DNA of 64,000 nt from Tilletia caries (taxonomy: Eukaryota; Basidiomycota; Exobasidiomycetes; Tilletiales; Tilletiaceae), in assembly GCA_032718865.1 (NCBI GenBank), contig JALUTQ010000028.1:868001-932000 (forward strand). The letters are read 5' to 3'. Made by a program: the position numbers and the translations under genes. Every line of letters begins with the position of its first letter. Positions within the stretch are counted from its first letter, which is position 1. Of this stretch, positions 21,801 to 32,199 are shown in pieces. The notes beneath the pieces are model-generated. The model searched no databases, was not told where the DNA came from, and worked only from the letters and a program-made list of their open reading frames with translations.

Positions 21801-22754
21801 AGTCCGCAGCACTTACTCTGACTTTGGGCCGAGCGATGCGTTCTCTCCAGACACATGCAAGGCACCAGAGTTTTCCCTGCTATGACCATGCTCCCTCTCG
21901 CTAGGCAGAGTGATCCGAACGTGGGCCGGGCTCGTGTCTGCCCGCATCAACCCACTGTTTTCCCCATGGCCCGTCGGCACATTCAGAATGCCTGGGTGTT
22001 GGACCGGATCCTCCTCAGCGGGCGACAGTGCAGGCTGGTGGTTTTCCGACTGGGTCTTCTCCTGGACCAGGCGCGAGGGCGCCCCTGACTGATTTACGAG
22101 CACCGCCGGTCCGTCCATGCGCCGGACCATATCGGCTGTGAGCGGTCCCTTGCGCTTCTTGGTGGCCCGGCTCTGAGCCTTGAGATTCTCCGCGGGCGAG
22201 CTGCTCGCGGATGATCCGGACGTATCCGAATGAGGAACCTTTCCCTCCGCCTCCTTCTCGTCCGAGGTCGAAACGTGAGGCTCGGCTTTCATACCGACCA
22301 AGGACTTGAAGGCATTTTGCATGCGATTTCGAGCCATCGACCTTTTCTTTTCCTCCTTGCGCTCGACATCATCGGCTCGCTGCCGCGCACTGGCGCTCGT
22401 CTTTACGATGTGGTCGAAGCGTGCGCGGAAGAAGTGTCGTCGGATCCAGATCATCGTAACCGAAACGGCGACGATGTTACCGATACACATCAGGAAGAAC
22501 AGGATGGCCTGCTGGAACACGGTAGCCGTAGAAATGTTGAAGGTGACCAGCCCGGTCATGGTCATGGCCGATACACAGACGAAGAGGCAGTCGATGAAGG
22601 GGATCTCGACCTCCCCATTGGCAGCGTAGAAGATGCCTGCAGCGACGAGTGGAACGAGGGTGAATACCGTGAGATGGACCCGGTAGAAGGACCATTGCGG
22701 CCAGGCAATGATGCTCCGTGCCGACTGTAGGACGGAGGATGCTGGCATGACCAT
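18875..22754 (-). CDS. TRK1: Trk-family potassium uptake transporter
   Basis: Fourteen exons (22754-21817, 21730-21621, 21552-21409, 21329-21084, 21004-20767, 20687-20549, 20464-20457, 20379-20365, 20294-20151, 20074-19913, 19834-19638, 19559-19470, 19393-19227, 19153-18875) give 958 residues. Four pore-loop regions are seen: VCVSAMTMTGLVTF near residue 60, VSAFSNTGMSLID, AVRTAGFQVV and VSAYGTVGLSTG, each with the filter glycine, plus ELGGVEYRA and GNTAF. A ~430-residue charged, serine-rich cytosolic loop separates the first and second units, as in fungal Trk1. It imports potassium at the plasma membrane. Exons 7 and 8 are only 8 and 15 bases and are needed to complete PIILRFFIW. A second ATG lies two codons in. 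Confidence 0.97.
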
Positions 22755-22898
22755 AGGCAGTCGGGTGCTGAAGATCCCTGCCGGAGGATCCGATCCGAAA
22801 TGGGTGAGATGGAAGTCCTACAGAAGGTTGGGACCCCTGACTTCATGAACACATGCCCAGTCAGCGAGTCAGCCCCACCGACAGATCTCCTTTTTTTC

Positions 22899-24045
22899 TA
22901 TGGAGCGCCGAAGTGATCACCTTTTTGATTTGATTTCTGATCTTGATTCTTGACCACCACACCCACCACACCACACACCCATGTACACACCCACACACAC
23001 AAGTCACATATAGAACAGCTACCGAAACACCTCGCGCATAAATGGGGTCCCCTGCTACTTCCTCAGAGCCCCTGCGCTCCGCCTCGTTTCGCGTACTGAC
23101 GGCTCACTAGTGGCAGCGCCCGTCGCTGACCTCCTCCCTTATCCTTTCCCCACTCATCTTCCAAAGTCCACTCATTCTCCACAGCTCCTTCGGAAATATC
23201 TGCTGCTGACGCAAAGCGCATCGAACTGAGTATGTATCTCCTTGCGGCTTGCCACACATGTGGTTGCATCAGTATGCTGACAGGAACTTCTGTCCAACCT
23301 TCCCGTCCCTCTCTAGGCTTTGTCTCGGCCTACCCCCAGTTGCCCACATCCTCGCCCAGGCGCGCATAGGACATGCTCATACAGCTGAGCTCGTGCTTCC
23401 AAAGCTTGTGTGACGTGGGACTGCTGCTCTGGCGCTGTACAGGCTGAGGAAATAAAAAATGCATACGCGTATCGATGATATTGATCCTCTTGTCAGCAAG
23501 GCCCACTCGAAATTGACAAGGCGTAACTGACCGGAAGAGCAGGACAGTGGCAGAGCACCGACGGGCGACGGCGGATAAGACCGACCGCGCGATCGGTGCA
23601 CGGGCCAGGAGCGGGTGAGCGGCAGCGGCAAGATGGGCAGCAGTGGCAGCGGTCGAGGCGGGCATGAGACCGAGCGCAGAAAAGGCAGCGGTGGCGGGAG
23701 TCGGAGCGCAAGAGCAGCAGCGGGAGGCGGGAAGACGAGAGCACAGGGCTGAGAGCGCTGCTGTGGAGGAGAGAAGAGGAAAAGAAAAGCGAAGGAGGAG
23801 TGGAAGGAGGGAAAGAAGGGTCAGTGAGAGGAAAGGCGAGAGTACGTCAGCGCAAGCACGTTACCGGTACACGGATGCGCAAACTGTAGCCTGACGTTGT
23901 CCCTCTCTCTCGTGATCGCCCCAAGGAAGAGAAAGGTGTCTTTGTGTGTGTGGGTGTGTACATGGGTGTGTGGTGTGGTGGGTGTGGTGGTCAAGAATCA
24001 AGATCAGAAATCAAATCAAAAAGGTGATCACTTCGGCGCTCCATA
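22899..24045. mobile_element. 1.15 kb foldback element with 104-base perfect inverted repeats
   Basis: Bases 22899-23002 and 23942-24045 are exact reverse complements over 104 bases (starting TATGGAGCGCCG and ending in a CA-rich run), separated by 939 bases. TTTTTC lies directly outside on both sides (22893-22898 and 24046-24051), a possible 6-base target duplication though low in complexity. No transposase is visible in the loop. The perfect identity of the arms implies a young insertion or ongoing conversion between the arms. It starts 145 bases upstream of the TRK start codon, so it occupies that promoter. Confidence 0.75.
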
Positions 24046-24495
24046 TTTTTCCTCTCCCTCGTCACTCCTGTGGCAGGCCTTTTTGCGCCTACAAGACCTT
24101 CTAGGAATATTATCTGCGCTGCCTACGAGGCCGACCTGAGGCCAGAAACCTTAAGGCGCGAAATTAGAGCTTCCGCTTTCTTCCCCGAAACCGAATGAAA
24201 AGCCACAACCTGTGATCGGTTTCACCTCCCCGATTTGGCACTTGGCACACGTGACCTCAGGGGGCCCGCAGACTGCCGGGCGCCGGCAGTGCGCACCTCC
24301 ACGTGGAATCCATTGGGACTTTGTCGGCATCATCACCACACGAACTTGGGATGCGCGTTACGCGCGTTCGCCAGCCCTGAACGATCTTTCCTGGGCTCGA
24401 ACCACACGCAAGCTTCCCTTTCCCCGCCCAGCCCCCAGGCCCCAGCGTGTGACGGATCGGTACCGGGTCTATACGAGGGCAGACAACGACTTCGA
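24046..24495. other. Region between the foldback element and the KDZ gene
   Basis: About 450 bases with no supported gene. It contains a CACGTG box (24247) and a GC-rich imperfect palindrome around 24265-24290. The left end of the KDZ transposon should lie here, but I could not pair it with a right end. Confidence 0.3.
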
Positions 24496-27211
24496 ATGCG
24501 TCGCTCTTACATGCGTGAGTCGGCAGAAGAACGGCGGCTCGCGCACATGACTGACACCAGCTCCTTTCCTCATTCGGGTTATTCTCCTCCTTCTAGCCAC
24601 AGCTTCGAGCTCCAGCTCCCGTCTTCCGCGGCCCTTGAAGAGAGCAAAGGGTCCAGCGGTGCTCAAGGCCATCGTCCAGGTCACCGAAGACGGCACCGCC
24701 CACGACGTGTTCTACACGTCCGTCCCCTCCACGCACGTCGCATCAACACAGCTTGCGCGTCTGGTCAACCATCCTCAAGACCAAGGCGACGACTGGGCCG
24801 CCTACGACGACGACGGGCAATACTCCATCGGCGGTGTCACCGCAGCCGCCCCTGCCGCGTCGGACGTCCGCTTCTACCAGAGTCATCTCCTACCCGGCAC
24901 TTCCCGCCATTCTCAAGCATCTTACCGGGTCCAGCAACAGCGATGCTTCGACGATTGGACGGACTTGGTGGACGACGTTGTGGTGCCGTTCCTCTCAGCA
25001 ATGAGCCGCGCTTCAGGCCCGGAATCCGGCTCCCACGACATTCGGGCATGGGACCGCCTTCTCTGCCCCTGTCTTCCTGACCTCGCCATCAAAGTCACCA
25101 TTGTCGACTTCTCCTCTCGCCGTTCCCACCCCATCCGATCGTGCACCGAACACCTCGCCGCGACACTCATCGGAGCAAGCGCCTTCCCTTCCACCGCCTG
25201 TCGACCTACCGTCGCGTTCTCCTTCCGGATACTGCAGTTCTTCCTGGCCCTCCAAGAGCGCTGTCGAATCGGCGCGTTTGGCTTTGCGGGGGCGTTTTCC
25301 GAACTGTTGCGCATTGAGACGGGCGAGGAGCTTCCAATCGTGGCCATCTCATCCAGGGTCAGTCTCTCAGCATTCACCCGAGTACGCGCGGCATCTTGCA
25401 TCGCTGACGACGCGTAAACTCTTTCCTCTATTACAGGACTCAAAGCGCAGACCCCTGCGGCTGGCGTCAGAATGGTTCCAGGCCCTAGAACAGCAGTGTG
25501 CCGACCGCGCCTTGGGCCGAGAGGTCAAGTACGCACTGGGACGGCCATTTCTCGACCATGATGACCTCGTCATCACCCTCGACGACCTCGCCATGCGTTG
25601 CCCGGCGTGTTTCGGCGGCCTGGCACGGAACCATGTGCCGGTCGGCGCCCCCCAGGTCATCGTCTGCCTTGACGGGAACTTCCAGCATAAGCGGCATAAG
25701 GCCCAAGACGCCCTGCGCCAATCACCCCGTCGGCCCACCAGCTTCATTTCTCGACAGCAACTTGAAGCCGCGCGCAAGGTCTTCGAGAATCCGAATGTGG
25801 GCGAAGGTCCCAGAACCGGATGCAGTGCGGATGTCAAGGCGGCAATCGACGGCTTTTGTCAAGACATCTCGCGCCCAGTTCGACATCGGCGGTGTTGTCG
25901 GCATGACGTGTCGCCATGGATCTCCGCTCATACTCGTCAATGTCCACGATACGGGAGAGAAGCACTACTACGCCTATGCCCTTCTCACACAGTTGCTGGA
26001 CGCCTGCGGCACGGCCCTCGACCACCTGGGAGTGTGCTACGACATCGGCTGCAAGCTTTCGGTTTCACCTCGCCTCGCAGCAGCTCTTGCCCGCCGATCT
26101 CATCCGGTCCTGCTCACACACGTCGTGTCGGTCTTCCACTCATACGGTCACGACTTCGATTGCCAGCTCAAGTTCAGCCCTCGCCGCACGCCTGGCTTCG
26201 GACTCACCGATGGAGAAGCGCTTGAACGCCTTTGGTCTTCCCTCGCCGACCTCGTGTCCATCACCCGCGACATGAGCGAAGCCGATCGTCTCTCCACGCT
26301 CAGCGCCCCGCCTACACAAGCTCGCCCGTTCCCATCGCCTAGATCTCATGGCCACATTTCAGCGACGACTTCGCAAGATCGCTTCGTCCCGTGAGCAAGG
26401 GATCAAAGAGTTCATGGCACTAGTTCCACACCTGGTTCAGTACACCGGCGAACGTGTCGCTGATGCCTACGCCTCCTCCTGTCCCACAACCGGCCTATCT
26501 CTACGCATCAGCGAGCTACTTCAAGAACTGGTAGCACTTCGTCGCAAGAAGGCTTTCGACAAGGCCGGTGTGATCAGAGAGATTTCAAGAACGAGAGCCC
26601 GCAACACTCGCAGAAGAGTCATCAACCTCTCACTCTAAGCCAAAGCTCTGATTCTCCCATTGAAGAGCTACCACTCGCTCACCGCCGTCCTAAATCGTAG
26701 GCTCCACACCAATTCCCAGGACGCCACCGCGCGTCTCGCCGTGAGCCTGAGTGGCAGCGCCACTCAGGCCAAGTCAGCGCGTTTGAAGTTCAATGACGCC
26801 GCTCGAGCTTATCGTGGGGCTACGGATCCGCAGTACCGAACCAGGATCTTCACCATTTCCGAGGAAGCCCTCTTCCGACTGTCCACGCTCACTTACGTCT
26901 CCGGACTCGCAAGCCCAGCCGACATCGAAGACGAGCCGTGGGTCACCGATAGTGATCTATTTGGGGCGATGGATACCGTGGATCTATTCACTCGCCTGGA
27001 TGAAGAGCACGAACGCATCAGATTGGAGCTTGACAACATGCTAATTTGGTACAAGGAGGTAGAGTACGAACTCCATGCCAGAATCGAGGTCGAACCGTCG
27101 GGTCTGTCCGGACCGGAGATGGCAAATCAAGCACAGTTCGTCGGACGGCTTCTCTCCGAGCACCGGAGCACCTTGGCACATTGGGCAGCGCGATCCCTGA
27201 AGATTGCCGGG

Positions 27212-27946
27212 CAGACTGTTGAATATATGCATCATCCATGACACTTGGGTCGAGACTGGTCTCACCTTTTAGTATAGTGGTAGAATGTTCATAACAGATT
27301 AAGAGTCTGATCGACTCTGTCGTGAGTTCGATTCCCGGTATCTCTAGATTTCTTTTCCGACCATTTTTCTTGTCGGGTGCTTGTCGGGATTTCCACAGCA
27401 CGTGCGCCGGGTACTCCGGGCCGAAAGAGTCTCACCCCTAGTCCTATGGGGTCTCGCGTCTCAGACCAAAGGGTCATGATGATGAGAGGGAGTGTTGGAT
27501 ATATGCATCATCCATGACACTTGGGTTGAGACTGGTCTCACCTTTTAGTATAGTGGTAGAATGTTCATAACAGATTAAGAGTCTGATGTTATGAACATTC
27601 TACCACTATACTAAAAGGTGAGACCAGTCTCGACCCAAGTGTCATGGATGATGCATATATTCAACACTCCCTCTCATCATCATGACCCTTTGGTCTGAGA
27701 CGCGAGACCCCATAGGACTAGGGGCGAGACTCTTTCGGCCCGGAGTACCCGGAGCACGTGCTGTGGAAATCCCGACAAGCACCCGACAAGAAAATGGTCG
27801 GAAAAGAAATCTAGAGATACCGGGAATCGAACTCACGACAGAGTCGATCAGACTCTTAATCTGTTATGAACATTCTACCACTATACTAAAAGGTGAGACC
27901 AGTCTCAACCCAAGTGTCATGGATGATGCATATATCCAACACAGAC
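27212..27946. other. 5-base target duplication around the palindromic insertion
   Basis: CAGAC occurs at 27212-27216 and again at 27942-27946, directly flanking the insertion. Removing the insertion plus one copy restores the KDZ reading frame, which confirms both boundaries. Confidence 0.85.
27217..27941. mobile_element. 725-base palindromic insertion with tRNA-like promoter boxes
   Basis: The left arm (27217-27572) and right arm (27587-27941) are near-perfect reverse complements around a 14-base spacer. Each arm holds one full ~276-base unit and a partial second unit; units begin TGTTGRATATATGCATCATC, so the whole runs TGTTG...CAACA. Each full unit carries A-box-like (AGTATAGTGGTAGAA, about 27271-27285) and B-box-like (GAGTTCGATTCC, 27324-27335) sequence as in tRNA genes, but the acceptor stem does not pair, so it is tRNA-derived rather than a functional tRNA. 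The 5-base target duplication and TG...CA ends suggest an LTR/TRIM-type element; the pol III boxes suggest a SINE. I cannot decide between them. Confidence 0.8.
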
Positions 27947-28894
27947 TGCATCGAGCATTGCCGCTATTCAGAATCAAAGGACGGCCTATGCGAGCACGCG
28001 ACATGTCGCCCACTTCGATCACGTACTTAATCGTCATCACGACATCGCAAAATCGATGGCTACGTGGGAGCATCAACTCCCGCTGCCGCTGTCAGTGGCC
28101 GCGAAGGCCTCGCTCCTTGTCGACGATGACAATCTGAACGCTGATCAAGGCTCGGGTCTTCACGCCGCCGACGCGGACGACGATGAGGACGACGGCGAGA
28201 CCGACTTCCCTGACCATCCTCTGGACCGCCATTCGGCACCGGCTGCATCGGGACTGGAACAATCAGCGGGTGATGAGGAGGAGATCAATGTGGAACGATT
28301 CCTGACCACTGTCCTCAATGTCAATGCCGAGAGGGTAATCAACGGAGTCGAGGCCGACCAAGACATCATGAGCTAAGCTCACGTCCCGCGGCATTCGTGC
28401 GAGTGTTCGACCTCCGTCGCTGTGAAGTCCGAGCTCCCCGCCACGCCCGCGGTCACCCACTTCCACAGAGGTTAGTCCGCAGAGCGGACAATCCCTCCAT
28501 CGTGCAACGGCTCGCATGCGACGGGCCTCGGCCACGGTCTAGCCAAAGCAACGGTTCCCGAAGAGTCCAGCACGCACGGATCAAGGTACCCCACCCACAG
28601 ACTCACGTACACCATCGCTCTCTCGCCGGGCAGAGGCGGCGAACCCCGGTCACGCGTTCCCTATCTCTCTCTCAGCGACGTTTCATGCATCGATGGAGCA
28701 AGCAAGCGGCGACAAGCCCGGCGCCGTCATGAGCGTGGCGCGCGAAGCGAACGGGAAGCGCTGTGCGCTCATGTCGGAAGCGGAGCAGCAGCAGCAGGAG
28801 ACAGACGGGCGGGCTGGGCGGGCGCAGAAGGATGAGGTTGCGTTGTCGCTGTGCTCTTCCGTCTACGACACCACTCCTGCGACACAGCTCCGAC

Positions 28895-29086
28895 GCCTGT
28901 CCTCCCACACCTCACCATCCATCTCGTCGCGAGCGACGGTTCTTCCCTCATACGTGCAGAGCTGTTGAGGTCGAGAAACCCCTCCGCTCCTGCCTGTCCT
29001 CCCACACCTCACCATCCATCTCGTCGCGAGCGACGGTTCTTCCCTCATACGTGCAGAGCTGTCGAGGTCGAGAAATCCCTCCGCTC
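28895..29086 (+). repeat. Two tandem copies of a ~95-base repeat, third copy inverted at 36.8 kb
   Basis: The unit starts CCTGTCCTCCCACACC and ends CTCCGCTCC; copies lie at about 28898-28991 and 28993-29086 and differ at only a few bases. A third copy in reverse orientation is at about 36807-36905, about 90% similar. The inverted pair brackets roughly 7.7 kb holding the H3 variant and three unrecognised genes. Confidence 0.85.
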
Positions 29087-29689
29087 CCGACAGCCGTTTC
29101 CTTTCCGAAGACCTACCTATCAGCCGATCCGGAGATCCAGGCCAGGCTGCATTCAGTGCTATTGCCGGATCCCCGCTGGCTGCATCAGCGACGATCCGCA
29201 TAGGCATAGATGGCTGCGCGGGCTGCAGCGGAGACGAGACGTAGCCGCCTCGGGTGGGAGTGGACGAGGAAGCAGGGCCGGAGACGGGAGAGCACGTATG
29301 CGCGCAACAAGTTTCCAGCCCAGAAGAATGCTGTGAACGATCAGTACTCCCAGCATGATGGATAATGAACTACGATCAGGAGGTGACATCGGACTTCGGA
29401 GGTTCAGGATCGGCTTGCAAACATCCAGGGACAGACGAGCACTTCAAGCAACCAGTACTTGTGAGTGACCTCTTCCTTGATCTCATGTCGAATCTGTCTG
29501 TTCTTTCGCGCTGACTATGTTGGCCGAGCCGACAAGGCGACGTACACTCGCGGGCAGGGTCGCGTCCTCGATTCATCTTCCTCCGATCGTCGCTCAGCCT
29601 CGGTAGCGTCGGCTTCGCTCCTCTCACATAGGCGTGGAAGCTGTCGTCGTCCTCACTGCAATTGTATAAGCAACTAACAGCCTGCACTA

Positions 29690-29880
29690 TGTGGTGGGTA
29701 CAACGAGGGTACAGTGAGAGTACAAGACGGGTATAGGCACACCGGCCACATGCATTCGAGGTTCTGCGGTCCCGGCCCATGGGTGAGGGTACTGTGCGGG
29801 TTAACGGAGGGTACAGCCTTCCTGGCTACCGCAACGTACCAGGGGACGAGCCTCGCGTAGGCCGAAGGTATATATACTCG
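29690..29880 (+). promoter_or_regulatory. Promoter of the H3 variant with repeated GGGTAC boxes and TATA box
   Basis: GGGTAC occurs at 29696, 29707, 29787 and 29809, with a near copy (GGGTAT) at 29729. A TATATATAC box lies at about 29869-29877, 120 bases before the ATG. The spacing resembles a histone promoter with upstream activating repeats, though these boxes are not a known histone element. Confidence 0.55.
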
Positions 29881-29994
29881 TGTTATGACCATCACTCCCC
29901 CCCTCTCCACTCTTCACTACACGCAGTCGCCTGCTCCATCCTTCCATCTCACATCTCACTCACCCAGTCACTTCCCCTGCACCCATCAACAACC

Positions 29995-30575
29995 ATGGCC
30001 CGAACCAAGCAGACCGCGCGGCGCTCAACGGGAGGCAAGGCTCCCCGCCAGACAACCGCCACCAAGGCCGCCAAGAAGTATGGAAATGGTCCTAACGTCC
30101 CTGGCGTCGGAGGCGGTGAGTAGACTCGAGATGCTTCAATGGTCACCTGTGGTTTACTTGCTGATCATCTACCTTCGTCTAATCACAGTCAAGAAGCCGC
30201 ACCGTTACAAGCCGGGCACGGTGGCCCTGCGCGAGATTCGACGCTACCAGCAATCGACCGAGCTGCTCATCCGCAAGCTTCTCTTCCAACGTTTGGTCAA
30301 GGAGATCAGTCAAGACATCAAGACAGATCTCCGATTTCAAAGCGCGGCCATCGGAGCTCTTCAAGAGGCTTCCGAAGCTTACCTCGTCGATCTCTTCGCA
30401 GACACGTCAGTGACATCCCCTTTCCCGCCTATCCGTCCTAGACTCGTTTCCGACTGAATACTGATGCTGGTTTCTGGGCCCCTGCAGAAACCTGGCTGCC
30501 ATCCACGCCAAGCGTGTGACCGTCATGCCCAAGGACATGGCACTCGCTCGACGTCTCCGTGGCGAGCGCAGCTGA
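29995..30575 (+). CDS. Divergent histone H3 variant lacking lysine 9
   Basis: Three exons (29995-30115, 30189-30405, 30488-30575) give 141 residues, five more than canonical H3. The tail begins [19 protein letters not shown]4 and K14 are kept, but lysine 9 is arginine and lysine 18 is glutamine. A glycine/asparagine/proline insertion (GNGPNVPG) follows K27 and serine 28 is tyrosine. In the core, lysine 56 is glutamine (RRYQQSTE), proline 66 is leucine, cysteine 110 is alanine and D/A replace G/E around 102-105; K79 and the loop-1 length are those of H3, so it is not CENP-A. Introns are canonical and the frame is intact, so it looks expressed. It would package DNA in nucleosomes that cannot be methylated at K9. 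Confidence 0.92.
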
Positions 30576-30637
30576 GGTATCCTCAAGACGTGGCACTCGC
30601 TCGGCGTCTGCATGGCGAGCGCAGCTGAGGCATCCTT
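30534..30637 (+). repeat. 53-base tandem duplication of the H3 3' end
   Basis: The last 42 bases of the H3 variant's coding sequence plus 11 bases downstream (30534-30586) are repeated directly after (30587-30637) with about six substitutions. The second copy lies beyond the stop codon and is not translated in the normal frame. Confidence 0.85.
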
Positions 30638-32199
30638 GTCTCCACCTACCTTCTCTCTCCTGTTCGTGCTATCAATCGATTCTGCTTCAATGTACTTCTG
30701 TCATCGCGATCGCTTCTGAAACTTGAATTGAAACGCTGGACCTGATTCAGTTGCATGTTGCCTCCGAGATTGGCTTCTTGGAAACGTTTGGAATGAGAGA
30801 GATGCTTCCTTCTAGGACTCGCGGTTTCCGCATAGCAAACGTCGAGGGTAAGATTCGGTTAACACCCCTGATTCGGTTAACGCTCACAGCTACTTCCTCC
30901 TCTGATTGTGCAGTCATTTGAGCTCGAAACATCGTCAAACTCGGCGCAGAGGATCTCCAGGGTGTACAGGGCACGTAAAAACCGATTTCACTTCGTGTTA
31001 AGTCGTGAATGATGGTGGCAGCGAATGTGGTGAAACGTGTATACTTGAGCCAACAACGGTAGTGACCTGAGTGCAATTCTCGAACACTCGGAAGGAATCG
31101 ATGTATGACTCAGATTTCAACATCTCAAATCATGGCCAAAAGGGAGGAGGACCGATAGCTATGTGTCCTGTAAGTCTATATCGACCTTCAGACAGAGATT
31201 TGAATCGTTGTACTGCGTGGAATCAAGTAAAAGCGGTAGTGAGATCAAGCATTTTGTGACGCAACCAGATTGCGTATCCTGAAAGGCGTCCGCCGAGAGC
31301 TTGGAGTAAAGAAAACATCGCTGGCCCCATGTAGCTTCACAGAGCCAGAAGACGTTGCTGCATGCCTCCTACAGCTGCCTAGAGAGACGAGGTAGACCAA
31401 TGCGAGTGGACTTGTGCCTGATCGTTGGATGGACGACATCGACGGTGATAGGGCTTGCAGCAGTCGTGCAACGCGACTGGAAACTGAGGCGGAGGGTGTG
31501 TTAGCGAGCAGAGCTACTCTGTGAGCTATTCAGAGCACGTACCTACCGCCTGGCTGGTGGGAAGCTCGTTGTACACGCGGCGATAGGGTCGGCCCCGTGA
31601 TGGCATAGGTCACTAGGCACAGGGCACAGGCCCTCCATTGCGGCGGCCCCAAAGGAAGACGCTGTGCGAAAAAGGATGAGGAGGGAAAGCACGCGGGAAA
31701 GCTGAGAATAGTCAGCGGGAGGGGAGACAGACGATCTGATGTGGACGGAGTGTCATGGGTAAGAAATGGGGTAGGAGTGTCAGCGGTTAGCAACGGGTCA
31801 TTGACTTTGAGAGAAAGGAGCAGTCATTCAAACGACTCAAAGGTCAGCGCGGTGGCACACTTGTCAGCTTGCTGTATGTGAGTGACGGAACGGGTTGGCA
31901 TCGGAGGAAGTACGCGCCTCAACAGTACATTCGAGGTCATCCTGAGGACGATGGTTGCGACTTGCGACTTGCGAGGGCCGTGCACGCAGTACTCGGAGGG
32001 TTTTTGACAATACCGCTGTTTTGGAAAGGTATTTACGTCAAGTGTTTACGTCGAGGTATGTACGCGTCGGAACGCGCTCTTGGACGCGTTCTCAACACCT
32101 CAAGTCGGCATCCGCCATCTCGTTGTGGCTCGTATCTGGCAACCCCAACACCACAGCACCGCGGAGCCGCCGCATTCGCCCTCACCTTTCGCCCTCATC
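30576..32199. other. Intergenic region without supported gene
   Basis: About 1.6 kb. The first part is H3 3' sequence including the 53-base duplication. GGTTAAC occurs twice near 30856-30885. Frames are short on both strands. The last ~200 bases may be leader of the next gene. Confidence 0.4.

Larger units (their letters stand above)
24496..28376 (+). pseudogene. Decayed KDZ (Kyakuja-Dileera-Zisupton) transposase gene
   Basis: Fragments in changing frames follow the KDZ transposase: an N-terminal region, a CPAC cysteine motif, VIVCLDGNFQHKR (first catalytic Asp), CRHGSPLILVNVHDTGE, VCYDIGCKL (second Asp) and VFHSYGHDFDCQLKF...LTDGEALERLWS (Glu). An intron spans 25358-25436. The frame is broken by an extra T in 25854-25857, an extra C in 26306-26309, a TAA at 26636-26638 and a 725-base insertion at 27217. 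Past the insertion the same frame resumes at 27947 and ends at 28376 with an acidic C-terminus. The N-terminus (ATG at 24496, 19-base exon, intron 24515-24560) is a guess. KDZ elements move by cut and paste; this copy cannot make an intact protein. Confidence 0.88.
28377..29994. other. Intergenic with tandem repeat and H3-variant promoter
   Basis: After the KDZ stop there are 500 bases without a supported frame, then two tandem copies of a ~95-base repeat (about 28895-29086), then about 600 bases without a gene, then the promoter of the H3 variant (29690-29994). Confidence 0.5.

Noticed and set aside
22230..22730. 166-codon plus-strand frame opposite TRK exon 1
   Set aside because: Antisense shadow of the long first TRK exon; no motif and no promoter or splice signals.
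23063..23665. Possible small mitochondrial protein gene inside the foldback element (alanine/arginine-rich start on the minus strand at 23665)
   Set aside because: The first exon looks like a targeting peptide, but no downstream exon choice gives a recognisable or consistent protein.
24380..24410. tRNA-like T-arm on the minus strand (GGTTCGAGCCC)
   Set aside because: The stem does not pair and no A box or acceptor stem lies at the right distance.
27270..27345. Functional tRNA gene in the palindrome
   Set aside because: A- and B-box-like sequences are present, but the acceptor and T stems do not pair; better described as tRNA-derived.
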